DNA of 22,382 nucleotides, taken from an uncultured Clostridium sp. GTDB taxonomy: Bacteria > Bacillota > Clostridia > TANB77 > CAG-508. Positions 13,895-22,382 of this stretch are shown in pieces (positions within the stretch are counted from its first letter, which is position 1; every line of letters begins with the position of its first letter). The DNA is taken from NCBI GenBank assembly GCA_945874585.1, contig CAMCHB010000006.1, positions 1 to 22,382 of the forward strand. Reading direction: 5' to 3'. Under the pieces are notes generated by a model. It saw only the letters and a list, made by a program, of their open reading frames with translations, did not search any database and was not told the origin of the DNA. A program made the translations under genes and the position numbers.

Positions 13895-15862
13895 ATGTTT
13901 AAATTGCACTCAGAATATAAACCAACAGGCGACCAACCAGAAGCAATAGAATTTTTATCAAAAGGAATTGAAGATGGAAAGAAATTCCAAACGCTTCTTG
14001 GTGTTACTGGCTCTGGTAAAACATTTACGATGGCAAATATTATCCAAAAAGTTCAAAAACCTACTTTGGTTTTAGCTCACAATAAAACATTAGCTGGTCA
14101 ACTTTATTCTGAATTTAAAGAATTTTTTCCAGAAAATCATGTAGAATATTTTGTTTCTTATTATGACTATTATCAACCAGAAGCCTATATTGCCTCTTCT
14201 GATACCTATATTGAAAAAGATTCTTCTGTAAACGATGAAATTGATAAATTGCGTCATTCTGCTACTGCCAGCCTATTTGAAGGAAAAGACGTCATCATTG
14301 TCTCTTCTGTTTCTTGTATTTATGGATTAGGTGATCCCATCGACTATGAAAACATGGTTATATCACTACGCCCTGGCATGACCAAACCGCGAAACGATAT
14401 TTTAAAACGCTTGATTAAAATGCAATACACGCGCAATGAAATTGATTTTAAAAGAGGGCATTTTCGTGCCAAAGGTGATGTGGTTGAAATCTATCCTTCT
14501 AGCACCAATGAAAGTGCCATACGTATTGAGTTTTGGGGAGACGAAATTGAAAAAATCTCTGAAATCAATCCTTTAAACGGGAAAACCATTGGTATTCGCA
14601 ATCATGTTGTCATTTTTCCAAATTCTCACTATGTTACCACGGATGCCAAAAAAGAACATGCCATTGAAACAATTGAACAGGAATTAGAAGAGAGAATTGC
14701 CTATTTTAAGTCAAAAAATAAACTCATTGAAGCCCAAAGAATAGAAGAACGAACCAATTTTGATATGGAAATGTTAAAGGAAACTGGCTTTTGTCAAGGA
14801 ATTGAGAATTATTCGCGTCATATTAGTGGTCGAAAACCAGGCAGTCCTCCTTTTACTTTGATGGACTATTTTCCAAAAGATTTTCTATTGCTAATTGATG
14901 AATCACATGTTACCATTCCTCAAGTACGTGCTATGTACAATGGTGATAGAGCTCGTAAAAAATCTTTGATTGATTATGGATTTCGTCTTCCATCTGCTTA
15001 CGATAACCGTCCTCTTAAATTTGAAGAATTCGAAAACAAAATTCACCAATGTGTTTTTGTAAGTGCTACCCCAGCTGATTATGAAAGAGAAAAATCTGGT
15101 CCAGACGGAATAGCTGAACAAATCATTCGTCCAACTGGCTTATTAGATCCTAAAATAGAAGTAAAACCAGTTACCAACCAAGTTGATGACTTGATTGAAC
15201 AAATTCGTAAACAAGTCGAGAAAAAGGAACGTGTATTGGTTACGACCTTAACCAAAAAAATGGCAGAAGATTTAACCAATTATCTCAAAGGTTTGGATAT
15301 TAAAGTTCGTTATATGCACTCTGATATCAAAGCCCTTGAAAGAATGGAAATCATTCGTGATTTACGTTTGGGTACATTTGATGTTTTGGTTGGTATCAAC
15401 CTATTGCGTGAAGGCTTAGACATTCCTGAAGTTTCACTGGTTGCTATTTTGGATGCAGATAAAGAAGGATTTCTTCGTTCTGAACGTTCTTTAATTCAAA
15501 CAATTGGACGTGCTGCTCGTAATACCGATGGAAAAGTCATCATGTATGCTGATGCTTTAACCGATTCCATGGAAAAAGCAATTACGGAAACCAATCGTAG
15601 AAGAAAAATTCAACAGGCCTATAATCAGGCTCACGGCATTACTCCTGTTACCATTAAAAAATCAATTCGTGATACCATCAAAGCAACTGTAGTAGAAGAC
15701 ATCAAAGGGAAATATGACATTGATCAAAATGAATCTTTAGAAGATGTTATTGCCAAATTAACCGATGAAATGCTAAAACATGCTGCTAATATGGAATTTG
15801 AACAAGCCGCTGAATTGCGTGATAAAATCAAGGAACTAGAAAAATACCAATCTGAATCATAA
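13895..15862 (+). CDS. uvrB: excinuclease ABC subunit B
   Basis: Encodes 655 residues from MFKLHSEYKPTGDQPEAI. The ATG at 13895 has AAGGAAGG in front; an ATG six codons earlier (13877) has no RBS. UvrB is the helicase-like repair protein loaded onto damaged DNA by UvrA and cut-site partner of UvrC. Visible: Walker A GVTGSGKT (36-43), the damage-contacting beta-hairpin region SYYDYYQPEAYI, the DEAD-like LLIDESHVTIPQ, the C-terminal helicase part with LREGLDIPEVSLV and QTIGRAARN, and a C-terminal UVR motif (MEFEQAAELRDKIKELE) for UvrC. Complete and undamaged, unlike uvrA in this window; the two are not in one operon. Confidence 0.98.
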   Translation: MFKLHSEYKPTGDQPEAIEFLSKGIEDGKKFQTLLGVTGSGKTFTMANIIQKVQKPTLVLAHNKTLAGQLYSEFKEFFPENHVEYFVSYYDYYQPEAYIASSDTYIEKDSSVNDEIDKLRHSATASLFEGKDVIIVSSVSCIYGLGDPIDYENMVISLRPGMTKPRNDILKRLIKMQYTRNEIDFKRGHFRAKGDVVEIYPSSTNESAIRIEFWGDEIEKISEINPLNGKTIGIRNHVVIFPNSHYVTTDAKKEHAIETIEQELEERIAYFKSKNKLIEAQRIEERTNFDMEMLKETGFCQGIENYSRHISGRKPGSPPFTLMDYFPKDFLLLIDESHVTIPQVRAMYNGDRARKKSLIDYGFRLPSAYDNRPLKFEEFENKIHQCVFVSATPADYEREKSGPDGIAEQIIRPTGLLDPKIEVKPVTNQVDDLIEQIRKQVEKKERVLVTTLTKKMAEDLTNYLKGLDIKVRYMHSDIKALERMEIIRDLRLGTFDVLVGINLLREGLDIPEVSLVAILDADKEGFLRSERSLIQTIGRAARNTDGKVIMYADALTDSMEKAITETNRRRKIQQAYNQAHGITPVTIKKSIRDTIKATVVEDIKGKYDIDQNESLEDVIAKLTDEMLKHAANMEFEQAAELRDKIKELEKYQSES

Positions 15863-15864
15863 AA

Positions 15865-15902
15865 AAAGAGTTATTTTCTTTCTTTCAAGAAAATAACTCT
15901 TT
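15865..15902. terminator. bidirectional terminator between uvrB and the ATPase operon
   Basis: A 16-base perfect inverted repeat (AAAGAGTTATTTTCTT at 15865-15880, complement at 15887-15902) with a 6-base loop, A-rich on the left and T-rich on the right. It serves convergent uvrB (stop 15862) and the V-ATPase D gene (stop 15904). Confidence 0.93.
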
Positions 15903-15903
15903 C

Positions 15904-16524
15904 TTATCCTATTTTTTTCTTAATCAATTTTAAACGTGAAAAATCTTCTCTTTCCTTTTCCTCTAGTGTTTCTTTAATCTTCTTAGCCACATTTTCATCA
16001 CGAGGAATAATAATATTTTCAAGTGCATTGGAACGTGTTTGTACCTTCATAATACTAGTTTCCAATCGACTAACCGTATTTTCCAGCTCAGCTAACTGAA
16101 TCAATTTTTCCTTTATCTCATAAAATTGAACCACTGATTTATCAAAGGAAATGGTGGTATGATGAAAACCATAATTCAACTGGTCTTTTGACTCTGTCTT
16201 GTGATACACAATCGATGGTATTTCAACACCCATAACCGTCTTATATTTGATATCGATACTGTTCTCCTTTGGAATTTCCTCAGCAATATCATGAATAAGA
16301 TTAAACCCCATATCAATATTGGCTTGCTGAAATAAATCCATAGCCTCCATTAACATTTGATCAACGGTATTTCGTAGATCTTTGGCTTGTTGACGGTACT
16401 TTTCCTTTTCTTTCATTAAAATTAGACGCTTTCTTTCGAGTAATTCTCTTCCTTGTTTGGATAAACGAATTGACTCTTGTATCTTTAGTAAATTACTTTT
16501 GGTTGGTAAATATTGATTCGACAT
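15904..16524 (-). CDS. atpD: V-type ATPase subunit D
   Basis: Encodes 206 residues (also ntpD). Subunit D is the central rotor shaft inside the A3B3 head. It shows the family opening YLPTKSNLLKIQESI, a long N-terminal helix, a middle region with KYKTVMGVEIPSI, and the late helix with RSNALENIIIPRDE. The coiled-coil heptads at both ends fit a rotor axle. GGGAGG before ATG 16524; 24 bases after subunit B. Last gene of the operon, followed by a strong terminator. Confidence 0.96.
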   Translation of the reverse strand: MSNQYLPTKSNLLKIQESIRLSKQGRELLERKRLILMKEKEKYRQQAKDLRNTVDQMLMEAMDLFQQANIDMGFNLIHDIAEEIPKENSIDIKYKTVMGVEIPSIVYHKTESKDQLNYGFHHTTISFDKSVVQFYEIKEKLIQLAELENTVSRLETSIMKVQTRSNALENIIIPRDENVAKKIKETLEEKEREDFSRLKLIKKKIG

Positions 16525-16548
16525 TTCTTCCTCCCATATCTAGGCATT

Positions 16549-17886
16549 TTACTCAAATTTATCCCATTCACTCTTTGGTAGGATGCCCAAAATTTCAAGT
16601 CCTAAATCCAAGGTTTGCTCAATGGTTCTTCTTTCATCACTGTCTTGCTCAATAAATCGTTTTTCAAATTCATCACCAAATTTTAAATAAAGACGATCCA
16701 TATCAGATAAATCATTTTCTCCTAGAACTTTTGCTAAAGCTCTTACATCTTGCACTTTAGAGTAAGAAGAAAATAGCTGATCTGCAATTTTTTTATGATC
16801 TTCTCTGGTATAATCCTTTCCAATACCATCTTTCATCAATCGTGAAAGAGAATCCAAGACACTAACAGATGGTTGTATTCCCTTTTGGAATAATTCACGT
16901 GATAATACAATTTGCCCCTCTGTGATATAACCGGTTGTATCTGGTATTGGGCTAGAAATATCATCATTTGGCATGGTTAAAATTGGAATTTGTGTAATAG
17001 ATCCTTCTTTTCCATCGATCATACCTGCCCTTTCATAAATAGAAGCCAAATCACTATATAAATAGCCTGGATATCCTTTTCGACTTGGTATTTCTCCCTT
17101 TAAAGAAGAAATCTCTCTTAGTCCTTCTGCATAAGCAGTCATATCTGTTAATACCACCAAAACTTGATAGCCTAGGTCAAAAGCCAAATATTCAGCACAA
17201 GTTAAAGCCACTTTTGGTGTCAAAACTCTTTCAATAGATGGTTCATTGGATAAATTCTGAAAAATGACAACTTTTGATAAGGTTCCACTTTCCTCAAAAC
17301 TCTTTCGGAAGAAATCTGCAGTTTCATATTCCACTCCCATCATGCCAAATACAACAGCAAATTTACCTTCTCCCGTAATATTAGAATCACGTATGATTTT
17401 TTCGGTTAATTCATTGTGTGGCAATCCACTGCCAGAGAAAATCGGTAATTTTTGTCCACGAATCAAGGTAAATAGCCCATCAATCGTTGAAATGCCGGTT
17501 TCAATGTAATTTCTAGGATATTTTCGAGAGACTGGATTGATCGGACTACCATTGATATCTCTTTTTACGGTGGAATGAATTGGTCCCAATCCATCAATTG
17601 GTTCGCCATAACCATTGAAAATTCTTCCTAACATATCTTCTGATAAGTTTAATTCCAATGGTCTTCCTTTTAATATTGTTTTGGTTCCCCTTAAATTAAC
17701 GCCATTACTCCCTTCATATACCTGTATAGCTGTTACCTTTTCATCCAATACAATAACATTTCCTATACGAACTTCTCCATTATTTAAAACTAATTCTACT
17801 TGCTCATTAAAAGAAATATCCTTCGGTGTCTGAATATAGACCAATGGTCCATTGATTCTTTCTAATCCAATGTATTCCGTTTTCAA
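16549..17886 (-). CDS. atpB: V-type ATPase subunit B (non-catalytic)
   Basis: Encodes 445 residues (also ntpB). Alternates with A in the hexameric head. It shows GYGEPIDGLGPI, the degenerate loop FSGSGLPHNEL in place of a P-loop, as expected for B, then LTDMTAYAEGLREIS and GYPGYLYSDLASIYERAG, and near the C-terminus ARALAKVLGE-like VRALAKVLGE. The start is TTG at 17886, with AAAGGATGAG upstream; the ATG within that site is out of frame. TTG may lower initiation, but A and B are needed in equal number, so translational coupling is likely. The gap after A is 21 bases. Confidence 0.96.
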   Translation of the reverse strand: MKTEYIGLERINGPLVYIQTPKDISFNEQVELVLNNGEVRIGNVIVLDEKVTAIQVYEGSNGVNLRGTKTILKGRPLELNLSEDMLGRIFNGYGEPIDGLGPIHSTVKRDINGSPINPVSRKYPRNYIETGISTIDGLFTLIRGQKLPIFSGSGLPHNELTEKIIRDSNITGEGKFAVVFGMMGVEYETADFFRKSFEESGTLSKVVIFQNLSNEPSIERVLTPKVALTCAEYLAFDLGYQVLVVLTDMTAYAEGLREISSLKGEIPSRKGYPGYLYSDLASIYERAGMIDGKEGSITQIPILTMPNDDISSPIPDTTGYITEGQIVLSRELFQKGIQPSVSVLDSLSRLMKDGIGKDYTREDHKKIADQLFSSYSKVQDVRALAKVLGENDLSDMDRLYLKFGDEFEKRFIEQDSDERRTIEQTLDLGLEILGILPKSEWDKFE

Positions 17887-17907
17887 AGTATCTCATCCTT
17901 TCTTTGA

Positions 17908-19680
17908 TTAAATATGGTCACGATATTCTTCCTCTAATTTTTTCAATCCATTTTTAAATTTTTCATCAATTTTATCAAATTTCTGCAATTCATCGTTTTT
18001 GATATTGTATTTTAATTTTGCAAATTCTTCAAAATAGCCCAGTTCATTGATGGCTGAAATAGGAATTCCCTTTGCAATTAGTTTGGAAGCATTTTTGTAT
18101 AAAAGTAAAATCGTTTGCATCATGCGATACTGTTTCTCCATAGGCACATACGTATCAATTTCATCCATTGAATTTTGTGCTAAAAAGCCACTTCGAATAG
18201 CCTGGCAAATTTTCAAAATCAATTTTTTATTATCCTGCAAAACATCTTGTCCTACTACCTTTGAAATTTCAATTAAACCATTTTCTTCGCTTAAAAGTTC
18301 TAACATTTCTCTTCGATTTTCATAAAAATCCAAACTAATATGGGATAAATACCATTCTTCTAATCGTTGGGCATATTCACTATAACTAATCATCCAATTG
18401 ACTGCTGGATAATGTCTCTTGTAGGCTAAATCTCTGTCCAAAGCCCAGAACACGTGAATAAAACGTTTGGTGTTTTGTGTAACTGGCTCTGAAAAGTCGC
18501 CTCCCTGTGGTGAAACAGCTCCAATAATGGTAACAGAACCTTTGGTTCCATTATAGTTTTCAACCATACCAGCTCTTCCATAAAATTCAGATAAACGAGA
18601 TGACAAATAAGATGGAAAACCTTCTTCTGCTGGCATTTCTTCAAGTCTTGCAGATATTTCACGCAAAGCTTCTGCCCAACGTGAGGTAGAGTCTGCCATA
18701 ATGGCTACATGGTATCCCATATCACGATAATATTCTGCAATGGTAATACCTGTATAAATAGAAGCTTCTCTAGCTGCCACCGGCATATTAGAAGTATTCG
18801 CAATCAAAACGGTTTTCTCCATCAAAGGTCGATTGGTTCTAGGATCCAAAAGTTTTGGGAAATCCTCCAAAACCTCTGTCATTTCGTTTCCTCTTTCACC
18901 GCATCCAACATAAACAATGATATCAGCATCGCTCCACTTAGCCAATTGATGTTGCAAAACGGTTTTGCCAGTACCAAATCCACCAGGAATAGCAGCTGTT
19001 CCACCTTTGGCAATTGGAAATACCGTATCAATAATTCTTTGTCCTGTCATCAATGGTTCATTGGAAATCAATCTTTTTTTGTAATCTCTTTGATTACGAA
19101 CAGGCCATTTTTGAATCATTGTAACATCCTCTATGTTTCCATCTTCGTCCTTCACCTTTGCAATCACATCGTGAATCGTATATTCACCTTCTGGTTTCAT
19201 TTCAACAATTTCAACTTTTTTGGCATTCGGATACATGATTTTGTGCATCACACTTGCTGTTTCCTGTACTTCTCCAATAAAATAACCTTTTTGTAAAACG
19301 TCTCCTACTTTGGCAATTGGGGTATAGGACCATCTCTTTTCTCCATCGATAGATTCCACACGAATTCCTCTGGAAATAAAATCGCCTTCCCTTTGTTTTA
19401 GTTCTGATAAAGGTCTCTGGATTCCATCGTAAACATTTCCTATCATACCAGGTCCCAAGGTTAAGGAAAGAGGAGCTTGTGTGCCTTCTACTTTTTCTCC
19501 AATTCTCAATCCTGTTGTATCTTCATATACCTGTATCGTAGCCTGTTTTTGATCCAAATTGATGACTTCCCCTAAAAGTTTTAAATCGCCTACCAAAACA
19601 ATTTCGTGCATGGCAAAATCGCCATCACCACGTGCCATAATAACGGGTCCATTGACTTTTGTTATATATTTTTCTTCCAT
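17908..19680 (-). CDS. atpA: V-type ATPase subunit A (catalytic)
   Basis: Encodes 590 residues (also ntpA). Catalytic ATP-hydrolysing or ATP-making subunit of the cytoplasmic head. The P-loop is GGFGTGKT (233-240), where GAFGCGKT is usual. The long non-homologous insert typical of A subunits lies before it (about 110-195, with KGYFIGEVQETASV). Further marks are CGERGNEMTEVLEDFP, ADSTSRWAEALREISARLEEMP and FYGRAGMVE. AAAGGA upstream of ATG 19680; 26 bases after subunit E. Confidence 0.98.
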   Translation of the reverse strand: MEEKYITKVNGPVIMARGDGDFAMHEIVLVGDLKLLGEVINLDQKQATIQVYEDTTGLRIGEKVEGTQAPLSLTLGPGMIGNVYDGIQRPLSELKQREGDFISRGIRVESIDGEKRWSYTPIAKVGDVLQKGYFIGEVQETASVMHKIMYPNAKKVEIVEMKPEGEYTIHDVIAKVKDEDGNIEDVTMIQKWPVRNQRDYKKRLISNEPLMTGQRIIDTVFPIAKGGTAAIPGGFGTGKTVLQHQLAKWSDADIIVYVGCGERGNEMTEVLEDFPKLLDPRTNRPLMEKTVLIANTSNMPVAAREASIYTGITIAEYYRDMGYHVAIMADSTSRWAEALREISARLEEMPAEEGFPSYLSSRLSEFYGRAGMVENYNGTKGSVTIIGAVSPQGGDFSEPVTQNTKRFIHVFWALDRDLAYKRHYPAVNWMISYSEYAQRLEEWYLSHISLDFYENRREMLELLSEENGLIEISKVVGQDVLQDNKKLILKICQAIRSGFLAQNSMDEIDTYVPMEKQYRMMQTILLLYKNASKLIAKGIPISAINELGYFEEFAKLKYNIKNDELQKFDKIDEKFKNGLKKLEEEYRDHI

Positions 19681-19706
19681 TTGATATCCTTTCTTCCTGA
19701 TAACTT

Positions 19707-20288
19707 TTATGCTTCCATCTTCTCCTGAATTAAGCTTTTAATTGTGTTATCAATCATGACATTTGATATTTTATGAAAACATTGACACCCACCGATCCAA
19801 CGATTCGGAATCGTAGCAAGTTCAATGTCAGGAAATACCTGTTTTATATCATTAGCATATTTTTCATTATCTTGTTCTGTAATTGAAATTTTCACAAAAT
19901 GATGACCGTTCTCATCACCATTTGTTTTTTCAATAGCAGAACGAATATTTTTTAGTAAAAACTCTCGATATTCTTCTGTTTGCACAAAATTTTTCATTTT
20001 CTCTTCTATTGCCTGTATACATGCTTTTCGAATATCATTTTGCTTTTCCAAAAAGGCTACCTTGGCTTCTTTGTCGATTTCAAATTTTTGTGAATTAAAC
20101 TTTTTTTCCAAACGTTTCAATTCTCTTTGCAAGCGGAAATTTTGTTTTTTTTCATATTCATCCATTTGTTCTTGTATTTCTTGTTCCATTTTTTGATCGA
20201 TTTGTTGACTCATTTCATTGGCTTCCTGTTTTGCTTGCATAATACAATCTTCACGCAGTTCTTCTAACATTTCTTTTGGCTCATCCAT
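19707..20288 (-). CDS. atpE: V-type ATPase subunit E (peripheral stalk)
   Basis: Encodes 193 residues (also ntpE). The first about 105 residues are an almost uninterrupted charged coiled coil (rich in Gln, Glu, Lys, Met), followed by a small globular C-terminal domain with IGGCQCFHKISNVMIDNTI; GG near a conserved Asp-Asn-Thr is typical of E subunits. It forms the stator stalk holding the head. Its ATG at 20288 lies inside the F gene end (8-base overlap, ATGGATGA), with AGGAG upstream, so translation is coupled. No separate G/H stalk partner gene is present in the window. Confidence 0.92.
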   Translation of the reverse strand: MDEPKEMLEELREDCIMQAKQEANEMSQQIDQKMEQEIQEQMDEYEKKQNFRLQRELKRLEKKFNSQKFEIDKEAKVAFLEKQNDIRKACIQAIEEKMKNFVQTEEYREFLLKNIRSAIEKTNGDENGHHFVKISITEQDNEKYANDIKQVFPDIELATIPNRWIGGCQCFHKISNVMIDNTIKSLIQEKMEA

Positions 20289-20553
20289 CTGTTATCACTC
20301 CTGTCTTTGGTAATTTAACAAACAAAGGAATATTCTGTTTTTTTTCTATTTTTTTAATTTCTTGTTCGATTGTTTGATATACAGTGTCTGTTAAAATAAT
20401 GATGCCATAATCCTGACTTTTCGTTAAAGCTTCAATTTTTTCTAGAATTTTATTTTTTTCCTGTATGACTTCATATTCAATTCCTGTTAGGCGAAGGCCT
20501 AACGCCACATCCACTGTCTCACTAATACAAAACATTTTCATATCTTCACACAT
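20281..20553 (-). CDS. atpF: V-type ATPase subunit F
   Basis: Encodes up to 90 residues (also called ntpG in some naming schemes). Subunit F binds the D shaft in the central stalk. It has the Rossmann-like F fold: CISETVDVALGLRLTGIEY at the start, DYGIIILTDTVYQTI in the middle and IPLFVKLP near the end. The start is uncertain: ATG 20553 has no properly spaced RBS, and in-frame ATGs at 20541 and 20535 (MFCISE) lie closer to the conserved beginning, with AGGA upstream. It starts within 5 bases of the K stop. Confidence 0.88.
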   Translation of the reverse strand: MCEDMKMFCISETVDVALGLRLTGIEYEVIQEKNKILEKIEALTKSQDYGIIILTDTVYQTIEQEIKKIEKKQNIPLFVKLPKTGVITDG

Positions 20554-20558
20554 TCCTA

Positions 20559-21005
20559 CTATATTTGATTTAAAATCATGATAGAAATAATCAAACCATA
20601 AATAGCAATACCTTCAGCTAGTCCAACGAATATAATGGTTTTTCCTAATAATTTTGGATTTTCACTAATAGCGCCAACAGCACTAGAACCAACCGTTGCA
20701 ACTGCTATACCAGCACCTACGCAGGCAAGACCAGTTGACAAGGCAACTGCAATTAAACCAAATCCTTTGTTATTATCTGCTTGCTTTTGAGTGGTTGTCT
20801 CATTTTTGGTTTCATTTGTCGTTGTGTTTTCTATCTGTGTGCTAGAAGCAGTTACTTCATTTTCATCAACCGCATTGATTGCACTGACATTTCCTGTTGT
20901 ATTCGTCTTAGTGGTGTTTTTGTTGTTAACAGCATACACCGCTGTTACGGTAAGTCCTATTAAAATTATAACAATACATATCATACTAAAAAATTTTTTT
21001 GACAT
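20559..21005 (-). CDS. ntpK: V-type ATPase subunit K (proteolipid c-ring), with N-terminal extension
   Basis: Encodes 148 residues. Residues 5-25 are a signal-peptide or membrane segment; 27-79 is a hydrophilic Thr/Asn/Glu tract; 82-148 is a single two-helix c-ring hairpin with the ion-binding Glu131 (GLAEGIAIYG). Classic bacterial V-type K subunits of about 156 residues have four helices, so this one resembles an F-type c subunit with an exported leader. Such leaders occur in other Clostridia as far as I recall. Residues aligned with the Na+ ligands of Na+-type c-rings are Val102 and Gly132, not Gln and Ser/Thr, so H+ coupling is more likely (inference). AGGAG within the end of subunit I; one base separates the genes. 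Confidence 0.93.
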   Translation of the reverse strand: MSKKFFSMICIVIILIGLTVTAVYAVNNKNTTKTNTTGNVSAINAVDENEVTASSTQIENTTTNETKNETTTQKQADNNKGFGLIAVALSTGLACVGAGIAVATVGSSAVGAISENPKLLGKTIIFVGLAEGIAIYGLIISIMILNQI

Positions 21006-21006
21006 T

Positions 21007-22336
21007 TTAAATCTCCTCTTTCTCTATATTGATTGGTTCGTATTCCCTACCATCTCCCGCATAAAATCTGCTAAATAATTCATAATATTCTAGTCTTAAG
21101 ACTTGGATAGATACGATTAAACCTTCTAAGGCAATGACTAAGATATTTCCTATCACGTCAACTGCTAAATTTCCAACCATTCCTAGCATATTCGCTAAGA
21201 TATAAACAGCCATACAAAGGCCAACGTGGTTGATAGCAAACGCTGCTAATCTGACAAAAGATATAGTGTTGCTAACAAAAGATAAAAGCATTTCAAACAT
21301 TTCGAAGAATTTTTCTACCCATGAAATTTTGACTTTTTTCTTTTTTCTCCAACCATCAAACTTGTCTTTGAATAATATCAAAACCAATGGGATTATCAAT
21401 AAAGTAGCAATAATACCAAATGAAACATTTAATTTTCCATTCATAGCAAATCCCACAATGGTTGCTAAAGCAATGATATAAAATAGCATACCAGCTAAGC
21501 CATTGGAATCAAATAAGATTTTCAAAACATCCTTATTTCTTGCTGCATTGATCATATTTAAAATCATCGCAATTAAAATAAGAATAACACCCATACTAAT
21601 ACCTGCTATTAACATTGTCTGGATATTTTCCATTGGGCTGATTAACAGATGGGGAATCACATCTTCTTTTCCAAATACACTTCCATAAAGGAATCCAAAT
21701 ATAATAGCTGAAACTCCTCCACATGCCAGAATTGGTCCTAATTTTGAATGACGCTTTTTCCATAAATACAAAGCAACTAGTAACAAAATAGCTCCATGTC
21801 CAACATCGCCAAACATAAAACCAAACATAATAAAGGCCGTAATGGCTACAAATTTAGTTGGATCCAATTCTGTATAATTAGGTAAACCATACATTTTAAT
21901 GATTTCCTCAAAAGGTTGAAAAATCTTTCCATTTTTTAGTTTGGTTGGTGGAATGTTTTCTACTTCATCATGTGACTTTACCACATAATCAATTTCCTTT
22001 TCCTGTTCTAATTTTGGAATCATCCTATTCAAATTTTCGACTGGTAACCAACCAACTATATAAAAATTGCCCTTGTTATCATGTGCCATATATTTTTTGA
22101 CATTGCTAATTTTGATATATAAATTGATTTTTTCATAGATTTCTGTTAAATGTAAAGAATACTGATTCTTAGCAATTTTAAAAGACTCTTCTGCCTTGCG
22201 AATTTCCAATTTATTTTGGCTTAATCTTTCCCTTGCTTTTTCGAGATATTCCGCCGGAATTCCATCAATATCATCCGCTAGCCAAATTCTTTCAAACTTT
22301 GCAATATTGAAAAAGCTGTCAACCTCTTTGCTGTAA
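21007..22336 (-). CDS. ntpI: V-type ATPase subunit I, N-terminus missing at contig end
   Basis: About 443 genomic residues of the membrane stator subunit that forms the ion path beside the K ring. The N-terminal part kept is a charged helical arm (EYLEKARERLSQ and so on); the C-terminal half has about seven membrane spans. It shows GFMFGDVGHG, GFLYGSVFG, the conserved Arg in SFVRLAAFAINHVG and the end LRLEYYELFSRFYAGDG. A full subunit is near 600-650 residues, so about 200 are lost. The frame appears to begin MGSEMCIRDS, but those residues are adapter translation; the first wholly genomic codon is Tyr at 22335. The operon promoter is outside the window. Confidence 0.95.
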
Positions 22337-22382
22337 CTGTCTCTTATACACATCTCCGAGCCCACGAGACCGAGGCTGATCT
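22337..22382 (-). other. Illumina Nextera i7 adapter (not genomic)
   Basis: Reverse complement of the adapter at the other end: mosaic end and adapter at 22337-22370, index CGAGGCTG (N710) at 22371-22378, then four bases of P7. The last 46 bases mirror bases 2-47. Genomic sequence ends at 22336. Confidence 0.98.

Noticed and set aside
16470..16655. Plus-strand frame across the B-D junction
   Set aside because: Overlaps two well-supported genes on the other strand and has no RBS or family resemblance.
18709..19296. 195-residue plus-strand reading frame
   Set aside because: Antisense shadow of the highly conserved subunit A gene; no RBS, composition of a shadow frame.
1..22382. 46-base inverted terminal repeats, as in a linear plasmid or phage
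   Set aside because: The repeats are Nextera adapter plus index on both ends, not biology.
1..22382. CRISPR array, tRNA, rRNA, transposase or phage genes
   Set aside because: None seen: no regularly spaced repeats, no cloverleaf or rRNA motifs, no recognisable mobile-element proteins.

Overview
The window is one AT-rich bacterial contig (roughly one third G+C by eye) from a Gram-positive, probably spore-forming Bacillota/Clostridia member. The evidence is the strong AGGAGG ribosome binding sites, textbook sigma-A promoters, a V-type ATPase operon, ThyX instead of ThyA, a Dlt-like cell-envelope cassette and a Pro-rich coat-like protein. The species cannot be named. Both ends (1-47 and 22337-22382) are Illumina Nextera adapter carrying the same i7 index, so the biological sequence is 48-22336 and the two terminal genes are truncated.

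Layout. 48-727: two tandem paralogous small genes on the minus strand, each with a perfect consensus promoter; the second copy is frameshifted. 728-1904: a Cys-rich CBS-pair protein and a Pro-rich coat-like protein. 1959-4090: murD and a cytidylate kinase-like gene behind one promoter. 4232-4312: a 26-residue Lys/Asn-rich plus-strand gene with its own terminator. 4349-11647: a five-gene minus-strand run made of an adenylating ligase, a carrier protein, an MBOAT acyltransferase, an SGNH protein and uvrA. uvrA carries a one-base insertion inside its first Walker A motif. 11815-13357: thyX and folD, which share methylene-tetrahydrofolate chemistry. 13466-13685: remnant of an AAA-type ATPase gene cut off at a terminator. 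13895-15862: uvrB on the plus strand. 15904-22336: V-type ATPase operon in the order I-K-F-E-A-B-D; subunit C is not in the window and I is cut by the contig end.

The ligase, carrier, MBOAT and SGNH genes look like a dlt operon, which esterifies teichoic acids with D-alanine. However, the ligase lacks the Asp that holds the substrate amino group and the Cys tied to D-Ala selectivity, and the MBOAT is much longer than DltB. My inference is a Dlt-like system that moves a different acyl group onto an envelope polymer. This is the best candidate for something undescribed. uvrA and uvrB, usually neighbours, are here on opposite strands about 6.7 kb apart.
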